DNA of 32,146 nucleotides from Deltaproteobacteria bacterium (GTDB taxonomy: Bacteria; Desulfobacterota; WTBG01; CAIYCZ01; CAIRTM01), in NCBI GenBank assembly GCA_016875025.1, contig VGSH01000025.1, positions 1 through 32,146 of the forward strand. The letters run 5' to 3'. The position numbers and the translations under genes were made by a program. The notes beneath the pieces are model-generated. The model saw nothing but the letters and a program-made list of their open reading frames with translations. It was not told the DNA's origin and searched no databases. This document shows, one piece after another, positions 22,383 to 30,387 of this stretch (the first letter of the stretch is position 1; each line of letters opens with the position of its first letter).

Positions 22383-23540
22383 TCAACCTGCCGTATTAAA
22401 AAGCGGCTCCCCTTCCGCAAGGCAGCTCAACGGTACGGCCTCGACTCTGTCAGCCAGCTGATAGCGTTTACTCCCCGGATAAATTACGGCTATGCGCTCA
22501 AGCCCCAGATCTGTGAGTGCATTGCGCATTGAGGGCGTCAGCCGCGGCGCATCAACCCGCTTACATTCAATTCCGTAGAGCGCATCAGCGCGCCGCACTA
22601 TCAAATCGATCTCGGCCCCCTGATGGGTGGCCCAGAAAAACGCTTCATCGCAGGGCTCGTTCATCAATATCTGCTCGATCACAAAGCCTTCCCAGGATGC
22701 GCCTGCTCTGGGATGCGTATACAGGGATTTGAGCGTTGTCGCTCCGAGCAGCTGGTGCAGCAGGCCGCTGTCGCGCACGAAAATTTTCGGTGCTTTTACC
22801 TGACGCTTGCTCACGTTGGCAAAATACGGCGGCAGCTGCCGAACCATGTAAGCGTCGGTAAGCAGGTCAAGGTATCGGCGTATGGTTGTCTCGCTCACGC
22901 CCAGAACCCGGGCCGGCTCGGCGGCATTCCATGTCTGGCCATGATAATGCGCCAGCATCGACCAGAAGCGCAGCATCGCAACAGCGGGGACCCGCACTCC
23001 CCATTGCGGAAAATCACGCTCAAGCAGGGTTTGGATAAAATTTTTACGCCATGCAGTGCTGCTGTCTTCATCCGGGGCCAGGTATGCAAGCGGAAAACTT
23101 CCGCGCAGCCACAAAACGGTCTCGGATGCCGCGCCAAGTTCCCGCAGGGAAAATCCGCCGATAACGATGCGCTCCATCCGGCCTGCCAGGCTTTCTGATG
23201 ACTGGCGCAGCAGAGCCCCTGATGCGCTGCCAAGAATCAAAAAGCGGGCGGGCTGATCCCGCCGGTCGGCCAGCACGCGCAGCACGGGAAACAGGTCGGG
23301 GCGGCGCTGTACCTCATCGATCACCACCAGGCCGGTAAGCGGCCGCAAGGCGGTCATCGGCTCGTCCAGCCGTGCCAGGCTGGCCGGATCTTCCAGATCA
23401 AAATAATTGGGCGAATTTTCAGAAACAAGTTCTCGTGCCAGAGTGGTTTTGCCGGATTGGCGAGGCCCTGTCAATACAACTAGCCTGCTTCGGTCAAGTG
23501 CTGCCTGTAATTCATTAAATATGTATGTTCTTTTGATCAT
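22383..23540 (-). CDS. AAA+ ATPase with DUF4143 domain
   Basis: A 385-residue ATPase. Walker A is GPRQSGKTT (25-33), Walker B VVIDEVQRRPDLF (72-84); ILGSASGALLR holds sensor 1; GFSLRELG follows. The C-terminal DUF4143 part starts near VRVPAVAMLRFW, with FVRDSGLLHQLLG, and ends in a restriction-like E-x-D...E-x-K set (GAEIDLIV, YGIECK). Such proteins are abundant and of unknown role; a link to mobile elements or stress has been guessed. Start: ATG at 23540 and an in-frame ATG at 23558 both lack a ribosome-binding site. The promoter just upstream would put the transcript start close to 23540, so the mRNA may be leaderless. Confidence 0.85.
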   Translation of the reverse strand: MIKRTYIFNELQAALDRSRLVVLTGPRQSGKTTLARELVSENSPNYFDLEDPASLARLDEPMTALRPLTGLVVIDEVQRRPDLFPVLRVLADRRDQPARFLILGSASGALLRQSSESLAGRMERIVIGGFSLRELGAASETVLWLRGSFPLAYLAPDEDSSTAWRKNFIQTLLERDFPQWGVRVPAVAMLRFWSMLAHYHGQTWNAAEPARVLGVSETTIRRYLDLLTDAYMVRQLPPYFANVSKRQVKAPKIFVRDSGLLHQLLGATTLKSLYTHPRAGASWEGFVIEQILMNEPCDEAFFWATHQGAEIDLIVRRADALYGIECKRVDAPRLTPSMRNALTDLGLERIAVIYPGSKRYQLADRVEAVPLSCLAEGEPLFNTAG

Positions 23541-23546
23541 ATATAA

Positions 23547-23594
23547 AATATATACCATGAAAATCGATTATTTCAAGTTGTATTTTCATGGTAT
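23547..23594 (-). promoter_or_regulatory. Promoter and 13-bp inverted repeat for the DUF4143 gene
   Basis: Minus strand TTGAAA (23576-23571) then TATATT (23552-23547, 18 bp) or TATATA (23554-23549, 16 bp). A perfect inverted repeat, ATACCATGAAAAT (23552-23564) and ATTTTCATGGTAT (23582-23594), brackets the -35 box with a 17-bp spacer, a likely repressor site. Predicted start of transcription falls at about the ATG at 23540. Confidence 0.55.
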
Positions 23595-23654
23595 TTTAAG
23601 GTGGCTTTGTGACGCTTATTAGTTTACCTGCTGTCTTCTCAGAACAAGCCTGCC

Positions 23655-24461
23655 TTATCTGCCAAAATACCTGCGCACGGTCTGCTCGGCCTCGAGCATC
23701 TTTTTGCGGTAGAAGGCAAGCTGCTTGTCGAAGTTTGAGAGCGGGTGGCCGATCTTGAAGCCGATGAACATCTGGTCGAACCAGTCCCGGAGCATGTCTT
23801 TGCACTCCGGCTGGTAGCGCTGCGGCATGACCACGGCCGCGCGCGGCTGGCGCGGCGGTATGCCCGGCAGTTTCAGCGTTGACCGTCCCAGCACAAGGGT
23901 TGTGAGCGGCAAAACGCCCTCGGGCAGGCCCAGCTTCTCAACCAGAAAAGCCGTGTCGAGCAGGCCAGTGCGACCGGTTTCAGACAGCATGATGCTTTGA
24001 ATGCCCAGGGCCTCGGCTGCCAGGTTCATGTTCATGGCCGCGATTCCGGCATTGAAAATCGCGAAGCTCATGTTGATGGCAGGCGTTTCGGCAAAATCGC
24101 TGAACAGCTCGCTCAGGCGGTTCTGGTCGGCGCAGATGACGACCGCGTATGCGCCCTTGAAGGGAATCGGCCGCTCGAATGTCTGCTGCCACTGGGGGCG
24201 GTCAAAGGTAATAAACGACCAGGTTTGCAAATTGACCGTGCTGGGCGCAAAGCGGCCCGCATCTAAAATGGCCTCGATGTCCTCGGGAGAAATGTCGCCG
24301 GAAGCGAAGCTGCGGCAGCTGCGGCGGCTGAAGATAAGCTTCAGCGTTTCGGGCAAATCAGTGCGTGAGGCTGCCGGGGGACTGCCCGTGAACAGGGCCA
24401 GAAGGTTTTTGATCGTTCTGAACATACCGCAGTAAAAATAAAATTTTTCGGTTGAAATCAT
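23655..24461 (-). CDS. Nitroreductase family protein
   Basis: A 268-residue FMN-dependent oxidoreductase. LIFSRRSCRSFASGDIS and AILDAGRFAPSTVNLQTWSF (about 43-85) form the N-terminal FMN-binding part; the middle NAGIAAMNMNLAAEALGIQS and the GLPEGVLPLTTLVLGR region (near 190) complete the fold. The last 40 residues (DMLRDWFDQMF onwards) are helical. The physiological substrate is unknown; relatives act on quinones, nitroaromatics or flavins. Neither the ATG at 24461 nor that at 24425 (Met13) has a clear ribosome-binding site, so the start is uncertain. It lies between the DUF4143 gene and hpt, all on the minus strand, with an inverted repeat separating it from hpt. Confidence 0.8.
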   Translation of the reverse strand: MISTEKFYFYCGMFRTIKNLLALFTGSPPAASRTDLPETLKLIFSRRSCRSFASGDISPEDIEAILDAGRFAPSTVNLQTWSFITFDRPQWQQTFERPIPFKGAYAVVICADQNRLSELFSDFAETPAINMSFAIFNAGIAAMNMNLAAEALGIQSIMLSETGRTGLLDTAFLVEKLGLPEGVLPLTTLVLGRSTLKLPGIPPRQPRAAVVMPQRYQPECKDMLRDWFDQMFIGFKIGHPLSNFDKQLAFYRKKMLEAEQTVRRYFGR

Positions 24462-24495
24462 TACGGCAAAAAAACTGGAGCACGATATCGCCTCA

Positions 24496-24596
24496 TGTCA
24501 TTCTGAGGAGCCGAGGGCGACGAAGAATCTCCGTTTTTAATTCAATGCAGTAACGTGTACATAACACAGAGATCCTTCGCTTCGCTCAGGATGACA
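24496..24596. repeat. 101-bp inverted repeat of the TGTCATTCTGAGG type
   Basis: TGTCATTCTGAGGAGC...GAATCTC (24496-24531) is mirrored by GAGATCCTTCGC...CAGGATGACA (24569-24596) around a 37-bp AT-rich centre. I recognise the arms as a short intergenic repeat widespread in environmental bacterial genomes. It fills the gap between the nitroreductase gene and the 3' end of hpt. Confidence 0.7.
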
Positions 24597-24621
24597 ATGT
24601 TTAGGTATGACGACGCAGCAC

Positions 24622-25158
24622 TCAGGCCGGCTCGTCCGGCAGCAGGGCATAAATGCCCGGCAGACCGCGGTAGCGCTCGCTGAAATCAAGGCCGCAGCCC
24701 ACCACGAACACATCCTCGACCTCAAAACCGACGTAATCGACCGCGACAGCCACGCGACGACGGGCCTGCTTGTTCAAAAGCGCGCACACGCGGATGGATG
24801 CCGGAGCGCGCACACGCAGATCCGCGATCAGGTTCGACAGGGTCAGGCCGGTATCGATAATGTCCTCGATGATCAGCACATCGCGCCCGTCGATATCAAT
24901 GCCCAGATCCTTCACCAGCGTGCAGGCGCCGGCGGTCTCGCGGCGGGACCCGTAGGAGGCGACTTGGACAAAATCAACCGTGATGTCAACATTGAGGTGG
25001 CGGATGAGATCGGCAAGAAAGACAAAGCAGCCCTTTAAAACGCCGACAATGGCCACATGGCGGCCGGTGTAGTCGGCGCTGATCAGTTCGGCAAGCTCGC
25101 GGATGCGCTGTTCGATCTGCTCACGCGAAAAAAGAAGCTGAAGGCGCTCCTGCATCAT
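24622..25158 (-). CDS. hpt: Hypoxanthine phosphoribosyltransferase
   Basis: A 178-residue purine salvage enzyme that makes IMP (and often GMP) from hypoxanthine/guanine and PRPP. Motifs: VGVLKGCFVFLADL (38-51), DFVQVASYG (62-70), the PRPP loop VLIIEDIIDTGLTL (94-107) with Glu98-Asp99, the base-binding KQARRRVAVAVDYVGFEV and the C-terminal GLDFSERYRGLPGIYALLP. Length and order are normal. AGGA is 10-13 nt upstream of a pair of ATGs (25158 and 25155), and either could serve. A perfect TTGACA lies upstream at 25230-25225 (minus strand) but I see no good -10. Confidence 0.93.
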   Translation of the reverse strand: MMQERLQLLFSREQIEQRIRELAELISADYTGRHVAIVGVLKGCFVFLADLIRHLNVDITVDFVQVASYGSRRETAGACTLVKDLGIDIDGRDVLIIEDIIDTGLTLSNLIADLRVRAPASIRVCALLNKQARRRVAVAVDYVGFEVEDVFVVGCGLDFSERYRGLPGIYALLPDEPA

Positions 25159-25504
25159 GGTCGCGGTTTCCTGTGAAAAGGTGGGCCGGTTTTGCAGGAT
25201 ATGATTTCATGAAAAAGACGCACCTGTCAATAAGGAATTGATTTTATTGGAGTTTTTTTATAAGATGTTTCAATTTTAACACACCGCAGACAAGGCCATA
25301 AAAGGCCCGGCGTCTTATTTTCAACGCAAGCTTCTGGATGGACGCGCTTCTGCGCGTCCGCTCGACAGCGTTAGACGGCCACGCGAAAGCGTGGCCCTCC
25401 AAAATTTCTCCTGGATCTGTCCTGAGCGGAAACGAAGGGGGAGAGATTACAGAAAGCGAGCATGGCTGCAATCATCAGCAACATTTTCTTGAAAGCGTGA
25501 ATAC
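25159..25504. other. 346-bp divergent gap between hpt and valS
   Basis: No gene seen. It must carry promoters for both hpt and valS. A weak plus-strand candidate is TTGATT (25238-25243) and TATAAG (25259-25264) with a short 15-bp spacer. The middle is occupied by a double-hairpin repeat (25336-25406). No T-box-like leader is evident for valS. Confidence 0.5.
25336..25406. repeat. Double-hairpin intergenic repeat
   Basis: Two perfect 8-bp stems: GGACGCGC-TTCT-GCGCGTCC (25340-25359) and GGCCACGC-GAAA-GCGTGGCC (25377-25396), the second closed by a GAAA tetraloop. The flanking CTGGATG and CCTCCAAAATTTC complete an element type seen in other environmental genomes. It lies about 100 bp before valS. 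Confidence 0.65.
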
Positions 25505-28159
25505 ATGAGCACCGCCGAACTCGACAAAAGCTACGACCCGCACGCGGTCGAACAGAAATGGTACAAAATCTGGGAAGACAAAGGGTTCTTCAAACCTGCC
25601 GGCCGCGATGGCGCTGACCCCTACTGCATCGTTATTCCGCCGCCGAACGTGACCGGATCGCTGCACATGGGACATGCCCTGAACAACACTCTGCAGGACA
25701 TTTTGATCCGCTTCAAGCGCATGCAGGGCTGCACCACCCTGTGGCAGTGCGGCACCGATCACGCGGGCATTGCCACGCAAAACGTGGTCGAGCGCAACCT
25801 GGCGCGCGAAAGCACCTCGCGCTTTGATCTTGGCCGCGAGAACTTTGTGGAGCGCGTCTGGCAGTGGAGAGCCCAGTACGGCGGCATCATCGTCAACCAG
25901 CTCAAAAAACTCGGGGCCTCGTGCGACTGGTCGCGCGAGCGCTTCACCATGGATGAGGGCTGCTCACGCGCCGTGCGCGAAGTGTTCGTCACGCTCTACG
26001 AAGAAGGCCTGATCTACCGCGGCGAAAAGCTTATCAACTGGTGCCCGCGCTGCCACACGGCCCTGTCCGATCTGGAGGCCGAGCACGAAGAGATACAGGG
26101 CAACCTGTATTACATCCGCTACCCCGGACCCGACGGCTCGGGGCACCTGTGCGTTGCCACCACGCGGCCCGAGACCATGCTGGGCGACACGGCCATCGCC
26201 ATCAACCCTGATGACGACCGCCACCGCGCCTGGCAGGGCAAGCGCGTGGTGCTGCCGCTCATGAACCGCGAGATCCCGGTCATTGCCGACAGCTATGTTG
26301 CGCTTGATTTCGGCACCGGCGCCCTGAAGATCACCCCGGCGCATGACCCTAACGACTTTGAGATCGGCCGCAAATATGGGCTTGCAACCATCAAGGTTAT
26401 CGACAATGACGGCCGCATGAGCGCGGAAGCCGGAGCCTACACAGGCCTTGACCGGTTCGAAGCGCGCAAAAAGATCGTCGCTGACCTCGAGGCCCTCGGG
26501 CTGCTGGAAAAAATCGAGCCGCACACGCACGCGGTCGGGCACTGCTACCGCTGCAAGAGCATAGTTGAGCCCAATTTGTCGCTGCAGTGGTTCGTGAACG
26601 TGAAGCCCCTGGCAGAAAAGGCCATCGAGGCTGTCAAGGACGGCCGCACCCGCATCATCCCCTCCAGTTGGGAGAAAACCTATTTTGAATGGATGAACAA
26701 TATCCGCGACTGGTGCATCTCGCGCCAGATCTGGTGGGGCCACCGCATCCCGGCCTGGTACTGCCCGCAGTGCGACCATATCACGGTCGCCAAGCATGAT
26801 CCTGAGGCCTGCGCAGCCTGCGGCAGCCCTGACATCACTCAGGAAAGCGACGTGCTCGACACCTGGTTCAGCTCGGCACTGTGGCCGTTTTCGACCCTGG
26901 GCTGGCCGGACCGGACACCCGAGCTTGCCTCCTTCTACCCCACGTCCTGCCTTGTGACCGGGTTTGACATCCTGTTCTTCTGGGTGGCGCGCATGATGAT
27001 GATGGGCCTGAAATTCATGGGTGATGTGCCCTTCCGCGACGTCTACATTCACGCCCTGGTGCGCGACGCGCACGGCCACAAGATGAGCAAGTCCAAGGGC
27101 AACGTGATCGACCCGCTGGTGATCATCGAAAAGTTCGGCACCGACAGCTTCCGCTTCACCCTGACGGCCATGGCCGCGCAAGGGCGCGACATCAGTTTGT
27201 CGGAAGAGCGCATCGAGGGCTACCGCCATTTCGTCAACAAGCTGTGGAACGCCTCGCGCTTCGCGCTCATGCATGGTGAGGACCTTAAGCCGGGTCTGCC
27301 GGCCGGAGACCTGGAGCTGAAAGACCGCTGGATACTGAGCCGTCTGGGCAGCGTGACCGCGCAGGTGAATGACGCAATTGAAAACTACCGCTTCAATGAG
27401 GCGGCCAACAGCCTGTACCAGTTCGTCTGGCGTGAATTCTGCGACTGGTACCTTGAGATGGCCAAGCCGTCCCTGTATGACCGCGACAATGCAGCCCGCC
27501 GCAGCGCCACGCAGCAGGTGCTCTTCCATGTGCTGAAAACGATCACCGAACTGCTGCACCCGATCATGCCCTTTGTCACCGAGGAGATCTGGCAGAAGCT
27601 GCCCGGCGCGGGCGAAAGCATTGTCACCGCCCGCTTCCCGCAGCCAGACACCACCCATATTCAGGCTGACGTAGAAGCGAGCATGGAGCACCTGATCCAG
27701 TTCGTCACGGCTGTGCGCACCATACGCGCCGAGATGAACGTGCCGCCCTCGGCCCGGCCGGCAGCCGACCTGCTGTGCCATGACGCAGGGGTTGAAGAGA
27801 TGCTGCAGCGGCACACCGATCTGATCTGCAGCCTTGCGGGCCTTGCCCGCGCCGGCGTTCACAGCGCGTTTTTGCGCTCAACCACGGCCGCGGCCGGCGT
27901 GGTGGACACAGGCGAAGTGTTCGTCGAGCTTGAAGGCATCATTGATTTCGACGAAGAACGCAAACGCCTCGAGCGCGAAGCAGTGAAGCTGAAAAAAGAC
28001 ATCGATTTTATCAGCGGCAAGCTGGGCAATGCAAAATTCGTTGACAATGCTCCGGCCGACATCGTGCAGAAAGAGCGCGAAAAACTTGCCGTGCTGGAAG
28101 GCAAGCAGTCAAAAATGCACGAAAACATCGCGCGCATCGCATCGCTGCGCGCCTCCTGA
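25505..28159 (+). CDS. valS: Valine--tRNA ligase
   Basis: An 884-residue class I synthetase that charges tRNA-Val. The HIGH motif is HMGH at 54-57 (PPPNVTGSLHMGHALN), the KMSKS loop is 526-530 (GHKMSKSKGN). The CP1 editing domain, which removes misacylated threonine, lies between (GDTAIAINPDD, FGTGALKITPAHD). Cysteine pairs near 420-440 (CPQCDH...CAACGS) may bind zinc. The anticodon-binding domain follows from about 600, and the C-terminal 65 residues form the usual coiled coil (DEERKRLEREAVKLKKDI). Length is normal. The ribosome-binding site is poor. nadC starts 20 bp downstream, so they are probably one transcript. Confidence 0.96.
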   Translation: MSTAELDKSYDPHAVEQKWYKIWEDKGFFKPAGRDGADPYCIVIPPPNVTGSLHMGHALNNTLQDILIRFKRMQGCTTLWQCGTDHAGIATQNVVERNLARESTSRFDLGRENFVERVWQWRAQYGGIIVNQLKKLGASCDWSRERFTMDEGCSRAVREVFVTLYEEGLIYRGEKLINWCPRCHTALSDLEAEHEEIQGNLYYIRYPGPDGSGHLCVATTRPETMLGDTAIAINPDDDRHRAWQGKRVVLPLMNREIPVIADSYVALDFGTGALKITPAHDPNDFEIGRKYGLATIKVIDNDGRMSAEAGAYTGLDRFEARKKIVADLEALGLLEKIEPHTHAVGHCYRCKSIVEPNLSLQWFVNVKPLAEKAIEAVKDGRTRIIPSSWEKTYFEWMNNIRDWCISRQIWWGHRIPAWYCPQCDHITVAKHDPEACAACGSPDITQESDVLDTWFSSALWPFSTLGWPDRTPELASFYPTSCLVTGFDILFFWVARMMMMGLKFMGDVPFRDVYIHALVRDAHGHKMSKSKGNVIDPLVIIEKFGTDSFRFTLTAMAAQGRDISLSEERIEGYRHFVNKLWNASRFALMHGEDLKPGLPAGDLELKDRWILSRLGSVTAQVNDAIENYRFNEAANSLYQFVWREFCDWYLEMAKPSLYDRDNAARRSATQQVLFHVLKTITELLHPIMPFVTEEIWQKLPGAGESIVTARFPQPDTTHIQADVEASMEHLIQFVTAVRTIRAEMNVPPSARPAADLLCHDAGVEEMLQRHTDLICSLAGLARAGVHSAFLRSTTAAAGVVDTGEVFVELEGIIDFDEERKRLEREAVKLKKDIDFISGKLGNAKFVDNAPADIVQKEREKLAVLEGKQSKMHENIARIASLRAS

Positions 28160-28179
28160 AACCACAACCGGTCACACGC

Positions 28180-29028
28180 ATGAGCGAACACGATTTTCAC
28201 ACCGCAGCAGCCAGCCTGATCACGATGGCGCTGACAGAGGATATCGGCAGCGGCGACATAACCACCGGAGTGCTCATCGAGGCGCATCAGCCGGGCAGCG
28301 CCCTGATCATCGCCAGGCAGGACCTGGTGTGCTGCGGGCTTGATGTGGTTGGGCAGGTGTACGGCCGCATCAGCGCCGAGGTGCGCATGCGCACGCTCGC
28401 AGGCGAAGGAGAACACGCTGCTTCCGGCGCAAAGCTTGCAGAACTGCAGGGGCCCTGCCCTGCCCTGCTCACCGGCGAGCGCACAGCGCTCAACTTCCTG
28501 CAGCGCTTATCAGGCATTGCCACGCTCACGCGCAGCCTTGCCGATGCGATTGCGCACACAAAAGCCGTTCTGCTCGACACACGCAAGACAACGCCCGGCT
28601 GGCGCGTGCTTGAAAAAAAAGCTGTGCGCTGCGGGGGCGGCCGCAACCACCGCATGGGCCTGTTTGACGCCATGTTGATCAAGGAAAATCATATTGCTGC
28701 CTGCGGCGGCATCAAACCCGCACTGACAAAAGCCCGCGCCGGCTGCCCGGCGGGCATGCAGATCGAAATTGAAGTCCGCTCCCTTGATGAGCTGCAGCAG
28801 GCTCTTGACTGCGGCCCCGATATGATCATGCTCGACAACATGCCGTGCGAAGACATGCGCCGCGCAGTGGAACTCACCGCGGGCCGGATTCCTTTGGAAG
28901 CCTCCGGCAATGTCAGCCTGAAAACTATTGCCGCCGTTGCCGAAACCGGCGTTGACTATATTTCATGCGGCGCACTTACGCATTCGGCCCCGGCGGCCGA
29001 CGTGAGCATGCTGATCGAGCAGGCATGA
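28180..29028 (+). CDS. nadC: Nicotinate-nucleotide pyrophosphorylase (quinolinate phosphoribosyltransferase)
   Basis: A 282-residue enzyme of de novo NAD synthesis that turns quinolinate and PRPP into nicotinate mononucleotide. EDIGSGDIT (20-28), ERTALNFLQRLSGIAT (100-115), DTRKTTPGWR (133-142), CGGGRNHRMGLFDAMLIKENH (151-171), EIEVRSLDE (196-204), MLDNM (217-221) and EASGNV (240-245) match the family throughout; the substrate-binding basic residues Arg135, Lys136, Arg155, His157 and Lys168 are kept. It follows valS by 20 bp, with no good ribosome-binding site of its own. nadA and nadB are not in the window. A repeat-rich gap follows. Confidence 0.95.
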   Translation: MSEHDFHTAAASLITMALTEDIGSGDITTGVLIEAHQPGSALIIARQDLVCCGLDVVGQVYGRISAEVRMRTLAGEGEHAASGAKLAELQGPCPALLTGERTALNFLQRLSGIATLTRSLADAIAHTKAVLLDTRKTTPGWRVLEKKAVRCGGGRNHRMGLFDAMLIKENHIAACGGIKPALTKARAGCPAGMQIEIEVRSLDELQQALDCGPDMIMLDNMPCEDMRRAVELTAGRIPLEASGNVSLKTIAAVAETGVDYISCGALTHSAPAADVSMLIEQA

Positions 29029-29040
29029 GGACAGCGCGAC

Positions 29041-29077
29041 CGAAGGAGTCCGTAGGGGCAGGCCCCTGTGCCTGCCC
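29041..29077. repeat. GTAGGGGCA hairpin repeat, copy A
   Basis: A 37-bp unit with a perfect 8-bp stem GGGCAGGC (29056-29063), loop CCCTGT and GCCTGCCC (29070-29077), preceded by CGAAGGAGTCCGTAG. Copy B at 29292-29328 differs at one base. Confidence 0.7.
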
Positions 29078-29117
29078 TGCAGTTGGGAGTTGGGAGAGAA
29101 ACCCGTTCAAGTTTCAA

Positions 29118-29262
29118 CATTGATGCCGCCGTAAAAAGTCTGAAAAATGCTGTTTTGTCATTTCGACCGAAGGGAGAAATCTTGGTTTTTCGATGACTTG
29201 AAAGACCTCTCTCTTCATTCGAGGTGACACCCGGTGACTTTTTACGATTCCATCAACATTAA
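29118..29262. repeat. Nested inverted-repeat element, MITE-like
   Basis: Outer arms: CGTAAAAAGTC (29130-29140) and GACTTTTTACG (29236-29246), perfect over 11 bp and extended imperfectly by TCAACATTGATG and CCATCAACATT. Inner arms: TGTCATTTCGACCGAAGGGA (29156-29175) against a degraded copy ending GAGGTGACA (29221-29229). The inner unit resembles a common REP-type repeat; it may have inserted into an older element. No ORF. Confidence 0.6.
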
Positions 29263-29291
29263 AAAATCGGGATCGGGATCGCTATCGGGAT

Positions 29292-29328
29292 CGAACGAGT
29301 CCGTAGGGGCAGGCCCCTGTGCCTGCCC
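29292..29328. repeat. GTAGGGGCA hairpin repeat, copy B
   Basis: Same as copy A apart from one base (CGAACGAGTCC in place of CGAAGGAGTCC), same orientation, 251 bp downstream. The perfect 8-bp stem and CCCTGT loop are kept. It is preceded by a short ATCGGG tandem (29266-29293). Confidence 0.7.
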
Positions 29329-29381
29329 GCGCAGGGGCGAATGTTTTTCAACAGCACCTCCCCGATCACTGAAAGACGGTG

Positions 29382-30152
29382 ATGTATATGCTCCTTACCA
29401 TTGATATCGGCAACACCAATACCACGATCGGCCTTTTCAAGGGTGACGCGCTGGTTGACTGCTGGCATATGGCCACCGACACCCGCCGGACCGCCGATGA
29501 ATACCGCTGTGCGCTGGAGGCCCTGCTCAAAGGAGCGGGAATCGGCACGCAGCTGGTAGAAGGCGCGTGCATCGCCAGCGTAGTGCCGCAGCTTACCGCT
29601 ACCTGGCAGCAGCTGTGCGAACGCTGCTTCAGCGCCCCGGCTCTGGTGGTCGGCGCCGATTCGCACCTCGGCATCACCCTGTACTACGACAACCCGCGCG
29701 AGCTGGGCATCGACCGCGCGCTCGCCGCGGCAGCCGCCCATAAGAAGTTTAACTCCGACCTGATCGTCATCGACTTCGGCACGGCCACGACCATGGACTA
29801 CATAAACAGCCGGGGCCTTTTTATGGGCGGTGCCATCATGCCCGGCTTTAAAACCGCAGCCGACGCGCTTTTTGAAAAAACGCGAAAACTTCCACGCATC
29901 GAGTACGAGCTCCCGCAGGAAGCGCTTGGAACCAATACGATTGCATGCCTGCAGATCGGCATACTTGGCGGCTACTGCCTGATGATCGAGGCCATGGTCG
30001 CACGCATCAAAGCGCAGGTGCAGGGCGAACCAAAAGTGATCGCCACCGGCGGCCTTGCCCCCTTGATTGCGCGCCACACGAACGTTATCGATACCGTGGA
30101 TGCACACCTGCTGCTCGAGGGCCTGAAACTGGCCTATGCATTGAACCGGTGA
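29382..30152 (+). CDS. coaX: Type III pantothenate kinase
   Basis: A 256-residue cytoplasmic kinase that phosphorylates pantothenate, the first step of CoA synthesis. The phosphate-binding DIGNTN motif is at 8-13 (LLTIDIGNTNTTIGLF). DTRRTADEY, the PRELGIDRALAAAAA segment with the catalytic-region Asp, VIDFGTATTMD (metal/phosphate) and GGAIMPGFKTAADALFEKTRKLP are all as expected for CoaX. Start codons GTG 29379, ATG 29382 and ATG 29388 are possible; MLLTIDIGNTN would begin at 29388 with GGTGAT as ribosome-binding site, so the true start is uncertain by two codons. It stands between two repeat-rich gaps. Confidence 0.93.
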   Translation: MYMLLTIDIGNTNTTIGLFKGDALVDCWHMATDTRRTADEYRCALEALLKGAGIGTQLVEGACIASVVPQLTATWQQLCERCFSAPALVVGADSHLGITLYYDNPRELGIDRALAAAAAHKKFNSDLIVIDFGTATTMDYINSRGLFMGGAIMPGFKTAADALFEKTRKLPRIEYELPQEALGTNTIACLQIGILGGYCLMIEAMVARIKAQVQGEPKVIATGGLAPLIARHTNVIDTVDAHLLLEGLKLAYALNR

Positions 30153-30168
30153 GCCTTGAGTTCTGAGG

Positions 30169-30195
30169 TGTAGGGGCAACCCCCTGTGGTTGCCC
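30169..30195. repeat. GTAGGGGCA hairpin repeat, copy C with compensatory stem changes
   Basis: TGTAGGGGCAACC-CCCTGT-GGTTGCCC: stem GGGCAACC (30174-30181), the same loop CCCTGT, GGTTGCCC (30188-30195). Compared with copies A and B, two stem pairs change on both sides, keeping full pairing. Just beyond it is a perfect palindrome CGAAAAATTTTTCG (30201-30214). Confidence 0.65.
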
Positions 30196-30217
30196 GGGGA
30201 CGAAAAATTTTTCGCCC

Positions 30218-30371
30218 GTTCAAGGTTCAAGAGTTCAAGGTTTAAGGTTCAAAACCAAAATATAAATACTCAGACAGCAGTGACGCTCTTTCCAGACCGG
30301 TATTGCATGCGAGTATGCTTTTAAATTTAACATTGAACCCTTGAACATTGAACTCTTGAACTTTAAACCTT
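30218..30371. repeat. Inverted GTTCAAG/CTTGAAC repeats upstream of yggT
   Basis: The left side (30218-30253) is a string of GTTCAAGG, GTTCAAGA and GGTTTAAG units; the right side (30331-30371) holds the reverse complements, e.g. TTGAACTCTTGAAC and TTTAAACCTT. A 14-bp exact inverted match GTTCAAGAGTTCAA is included. The centre is about 77 bp and AT-rich. The right arm ends about 16 bp before the yggT start. Confidence 0.6.
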
Positions 30372-30387
30372 ATCCCCTGAGGTTCCT

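Larger units (their letters stand above)
29029..29381. other. 353-bp repeat-packed gap between nadC and coaX
   Basis: No gene. It consists of a GTAGGGGCA hairpin repeat (29041-29077), a nested inverted-repeat element (29118-29262), an ATCGGG tandem (29266-29293) and a second GTAGGGGCA repeat (29292-29328). A short GTTGGGAGTTGGGAG stretch follows the first. About 50 bp remain before coaX. Confidence 0.65.

Noticed and set aside
25964-27862. A 632-codon minus-strand frame inside valS
   Set aside because: It lies fully antisense to a well-conserved valine--tRNA ligase, has no family features and is the kind of long shadow frame expected in GC-rich coding sequence.
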